NCBI RefSeq assembly: GCF_045679555.1 | Contig: NC_092099.1 | Span: 15,018,076 to 15,082,075, forward strand | Length of the DNA: 64,000 nt | Direction: 5' to 3' | DNA from: Salvelinus alpinus | Lineage: Eukaryota; Chordata; Actinopteri; Salmoniformes; Salmonidae | Shown here: positions 60,720-64,000 of the stretch, in pieces | Layout of the letters: the number at the start of each line of letters is the position of its first letter | Position numbering within the stretch: the first letter of the stretch is position 1 | The notes under the pieces: generated by a model | Seen by the model: only the letters and a program-made list of their open reading frames with translations | Told to the model about the DNA's origin: nothing | Database searches by the model: none | Position numbers and translations under genes: made by a program

Positions 60720-63190
60720 CCTGGGGGCTGGGCTCTCACCATAGCAGACAAAGAGCTGGTCTGTTGTTCTCACTGACCGTGTCCGCTCCACATAGGCAGC
60801 CAGTGCCCTCACAGGGCACAGCATGCCAGAGGGAGGCCCAGACTCCCCCGCCACTGCTGGAGGGGTTGTAAGCAGACAGGATAAAAGGGATGTTCACATG
60901 CCTGTCTGACAGAACCTTCGGGAGGAATGAAGGGTTGGGGCAGAGAGACATACTCCCCCCCCCCGGGGTCTATCCGGTAGCACTCAGAACTTACTGAAAG
61001 AGCATGGAGCTCACCCACCCTCTACATGGAAGTAATCGCGACCAAGAAAACCTCCTTCATAGAGAGGTGTTTTGGGGAGGCAGACTCCAACGGTTCGAAA
61101 AGCGGCTTTGCCAAAGCTGCCAAGACCACATTCAGATCCCAGCTCGCCATTGAGCGGGTCATAGCTGGACGCAGGTGACAAACCCCCTTCATAAACTTGG
61201 AGACCAAGGGATGGCGCCCCACTGGCCTGTCCATCCATCCCACATGGCAGCCAGATATTGCCGCCAAATACGCTCTCAGTGTAGAGGCTGCCAAGCCCTC
61301 ATCCAAGCAAGACTGCAGGTATTGGATGACATACTGCACGCCGCATAACTCGGGCACAACCTCAATACCAGTGCACCAAGAGCAGAACAACCACCAGGGC
61401 AACTGATATGCCGCGGTTGTAGCCGGCACCCTTGCGCTCTGCATGGTGTTCATTACACCCTCCTGTAGTCCTAACATGGACCATTGGTGCCGTTCAGTGG
61501 CCAAGCCCACAGACTGAGGCCGTATGGCCTCGGATGCCACAGAGTTCCCCGGCCTGAGACTGCAAGTCAGGTCTCAGGGGAAGTTGCCAAGGTGTCCCAC
61601 ACAACAGGGACAGGGGAAGGCTGAACCAGGGTCGTCTGGGCCAGTATGGGGCCACCAGAAGCAGACGATGCTCTGCCATCCTGGTCCTGTCCAGCACAGC
61701 CTGGATCAGGGGAAAAGGAGGGAAATGCATAAAGCTCCAGCCCTGGCCAATCATGAGCCAGAGCATCCAAGCCCAGAGGCCCTGGTGGCTCCGACATGGA
61801 GTACCACAGGGGGCAGTGTGCATTGTCCAGGGAGGCAACAGGTCCACCTGCGCCCTACCAAACTTGTCCCACAGGTGCTACACCACCTGGGGATGTAGGC
61901 TCCAGTCCCAAGGTGGCGGGCCCTCCCTCAAGAGCATATTCGCTGCCACACTCAGGATGTCAGGTACGTGTGCTGCGCCTAGAGACGCTAGACTTCCCTG
62001 AGCCCAGAGAAGGAGCTCCCGTGCTATAAGATTGAGGCAGTGGGACCTCAGTCCACCCTGATGGTTGATGTAAACCACCACTGTGGTGTTGTCTGTTCTC
62101 ACCAGGACATGTCTTCCTTTCAGATGTGGAAGGAAAGACCGCAGGAACAGCAGTACAGCTCAGAGCTGTAGTGAATTGATGTGCCTGCCGCTCCAAGGGG
62201 GTAGCCAACAGCCGCTGGCCGACCAGCCCTTGGTCACACCCCCCCCAGCCGATGGGAGGCGTCTGTGCTGACCAGCTCCCGGCGGCACATCCTCAGCATC
62301 TCCACCCCACCTGAGAGAAAGGAGCGACAGCGCCACCTCAATGCCCTGAGGCCCTGTGTGGTCACCCACAGCTGGCGGTGACAGTGGCACTTCAGGTGCA
62401 GCCGGTGGGAGTTGAACCACCATTGAAGAGGCCGGAGATGGAGCAGGCCCAGAGGAATCAGCAACGAGGCCGCCGTCAGCAAGCCCAACAGGCGTTGGCA
62501 GGTCAGGCGGATACCACCCACCCCTGCCGAAAGTGGTCGAGGCAAGATAAGATCCCCTGAACCGTTCTGGTGGGCAGGCGTGCTCTCATGAGGACTGAGT
62601 CCAGTTCCATGCCAATGAAGGCCACCCTCTGGGTGTGCGTCAGATGACTCTTCTTGTCCTTTACAGTAATGCCCAGCCTGTCGATGTGGATCAGGAGCAT
62701 GTCTCTGTCTGACAGAACCTGGGTCCTGGTCGGGAAACAAATCAGCCAATCGTCCAGGTAATTGAGGATCAACAATCCTCAGGACGTGAGAGGTGCCAGG
62801 ACAGCATCCACTTTGTGAAAGTGCGGGGTGCCAAGGAGAGGCCGAAGGGAAGAAACATGAATTCGTAAGCTGTCCCTTCGAAAGTGAATCGGAGGTACTG
62901 CCAATGAGCTGGGTGAACAGGAACATGGAAGTATGCATCCCTCAGGTCCATGTAACCGAGCACCTGGGTCTCCCAGGTACGTCCCTATGGTGGTGACGGT
63001 TGACATCATCACACCTGTCACAAAGGGAAGCCATAGGCTCAACCAAGCCAACAAGGCCATGGAAGAGGAGTTCGACACCCTGGGAGAGCTTATGTCGTGA
63101 CCCGCTTGGAGGAATAGGAACCGGTGAGGGGTAAATTACCCAGTACCTCTGCAAAAACCGGGGAAGACCCGTGTGGGAAAAACAGGCAGA
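60720..63190 (-). mobile_element. DIRS-like tyrosine-recombinase retrotransposon, partial
   Basis: Minus-strand order is RT, RNase H, tyrosine recombinase, as in DIRS elements. RT: MDLRDAYFHVPVHPAHWQYL (near 62895-62955), PFGLSLAPRTF, LNYLDDWLICF (catalytic YLDD, near 62750). RNase H: MRTDNTTVVVYINHQGGLRS (near 62045-62102). Recombinase: ASTLRAYLAAISGCHVGWMD (near 61225-61290), VSKFMKGVCHLRPAMT, and CPNPSFLPKVLSDRHVN (near 60890-60940). Split over frames by frameshifts and stops. No gag and no terminal repeats identified. Confidence 0.86.
61022..61540 (-). pseudogene. DIRS-type tyrosine recombinase fragment
   Basis: 172-codon minus-strand piece of the lambda-integrase-like recombinase that DIRS elements use instead of a DDE integrase. 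It holds a SAM-like N-terminal core-binding region (VIQYLQSCLDEGLAASTLRA) and the start of the catalytic part. The rest continues in other frames toward 60736. I did not verify the R-H-R-Y catalytic set. Confidence 0.8.
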
Positions 63191-63194
63191 CAAA

Positions 63195-63650
63195 AAACAG
63201 CAACCAGGTAATGGATTTTGATTTATTTGTTTACCGCCACCTGCAATATTACCTACCGGTTTAATATCCAAGCAGTAAAAACAGAACCATATGGAGTAAC
63301 GCCCTTTAAGGAACTCCAAAGTTAATGTCTCAGCGTAGTGGAAAGCCCACCACAATACTCACACTCTGCAGGGGAAAGAACAAGAAAAAACCCTGCAGGA
63401 TAGTTAGCAGAGAGCAGAAGCATGTTAAAGCAACTCACAACACACATAGAACAAGCCAGTCGGCAAGTTGTGCAAGGTAAATTACAGTTTGTGGCAGCAA
63501 TAGCCACCAATATATTAATGCACACGGAGTCTTAGTGTAATGTTAACGAAACACGGGCGGAAGATACAGATCAACTGCACGCAGCGAGTGGAGCACTCAA
63601 GAGGGGCTGGCCATGTGGCCAGCAGCTCCAGGCTGCAAACAGCCAATCAA
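63195..63650. other. Unassigned sequence between DIRS-like and LINE pieces
   Basis: No recognised coding region. It could belong to the 5' part or terminal repeat of the DIRS-like element, but I cannot show this. Confidence 0.3.
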
Positions 63651-63654
63651 TCAA

Positions 63655-64000
63655 TCAGTCAAATTAATTTATAAAGCCCTTCTTACATCAGCTGATGTCA
63701 AAGTGCTGTACAGAAACCCAGCCCAAAACAGCAAGCAATGCAGGTGTAGAAGCACGGTGGCTAGGAAAAACTCCCTAGAAAGGCCGGAACCTAGGAAGAA
63801 ACCTAGAGAGGAACCAGGCTATGAGGGGTGGCCAGTCCTCTTCTGGCTATGCCGGGTGGAGATTATAACAGAACATGACTCAAATGTTCATAGATGACCA
63901 GCAGGGTCAAATAATAATAATCACAGTGGTTGTAGAGGGTGCAACAGGTCAACACCTCAGGAGAAAATGTCAGTTGGCTTTTCATAGTCGATCCTTCAGA
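63655..64000 (-). mobile_element. 3' end of an antisense LINE, runs off window
   Basis: Nearly the same sequence as 33067-33430: ATTTATAAAGCCCTTCTTAC, then AGTGCTGTACAGAAACCCAG, then GGCTAGGAAAAACTCCCTAG, AATAATAATAATCACAGTGG and GTCAGTTGGCTTTTCATAG. It is the 3' UTR of the LINE family seen in intron 1, in the same antisense orientation. Confidence 0.85.

Overview
The window is nuclear DNA of a salmonid fish (salmon, trout or charr lineage). The basis is one multi-exon vertebrate gene, integrin alpha-6, embedded in a repeat load typical of salmonids: many Tc1-like transposons (one with Sleeping Beauty-type IR/DR ends), a tRNA-derived SINE ending in the 'gtaagtcgctctggataaga' tail, L2-like LINE tails, Ty3/gypsy chromoviruses, hAT and piggyBac elements and a DIRS-type element. 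There are no bacterial features, operons, rRNA or CRISPR arrays.

Layout. Bases 1-21100 are intergenic: a Tc1-like transposon whose transposase is broken by only two stop codons (820-2426), an inverted-repeat element (about 3130-3940), a TA-flanked MITE (7310-12879) split by a full-length, apparently intact chromovirus with identical 514-bp LTRs (7428-12725), a Tc1 copy carrying a solo LTR (13158-14875), a short Tc1 derivative, a LINE split by another Tc1 (about 16690-19965) and a tRNA-derived SINE (20659-20810).

The itga6 gene runs from its start codon at 21307 to its distal stop at 58070, plus strand. I could join 25 exons with GT/AG junctions and matching phases. They give a 1074-residue protein with the first (A) tail or 1091 residues with the second (B) tail. 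A further alternative exon (X2 type, 45776-45892) lies between exons 5 and 6. Intron 1 (22.6 kb) is mostly transposable elements: Tc1 copies, LINEs, a Sleeping Beauty-like element (30849-32454), and an antisense LINE (about 33067-43300) with an SGNH-esterase ORF1, itself split by a second chromovirus (35999-41096, 5-bp target duplication GCGAC). Intron 6 holds a hAT element containing a second hAT and a Tc1, both hATs with exact 8-bp target duplications. Intron 17 holds a tRNA-derived SINE and a decayed piggyBac transposase; intron 18 holds a LINE tail.

Downstream of the itga6 polyadenylation signals are an antisense Tc1-like element (about 59350-60712), an antisense DIRS-like element with reverse transcriptase, RNase H and tyrosine recombinase pieces (about 60720-63190), and the 3' end of a second copy of the antisense LINE family running off the window.

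Only itga6 is a host gene. The integrin alpha-6 product would pair with beta-1 or beta-4 as a laminin receptor. The retained X1/X2 and A/B exon choices imply regulated splicing of the ligand-binding head and the cytoplasmic tail. The rest is layered transposon history, much of it datable in relative order from nesting and target-site duplications.
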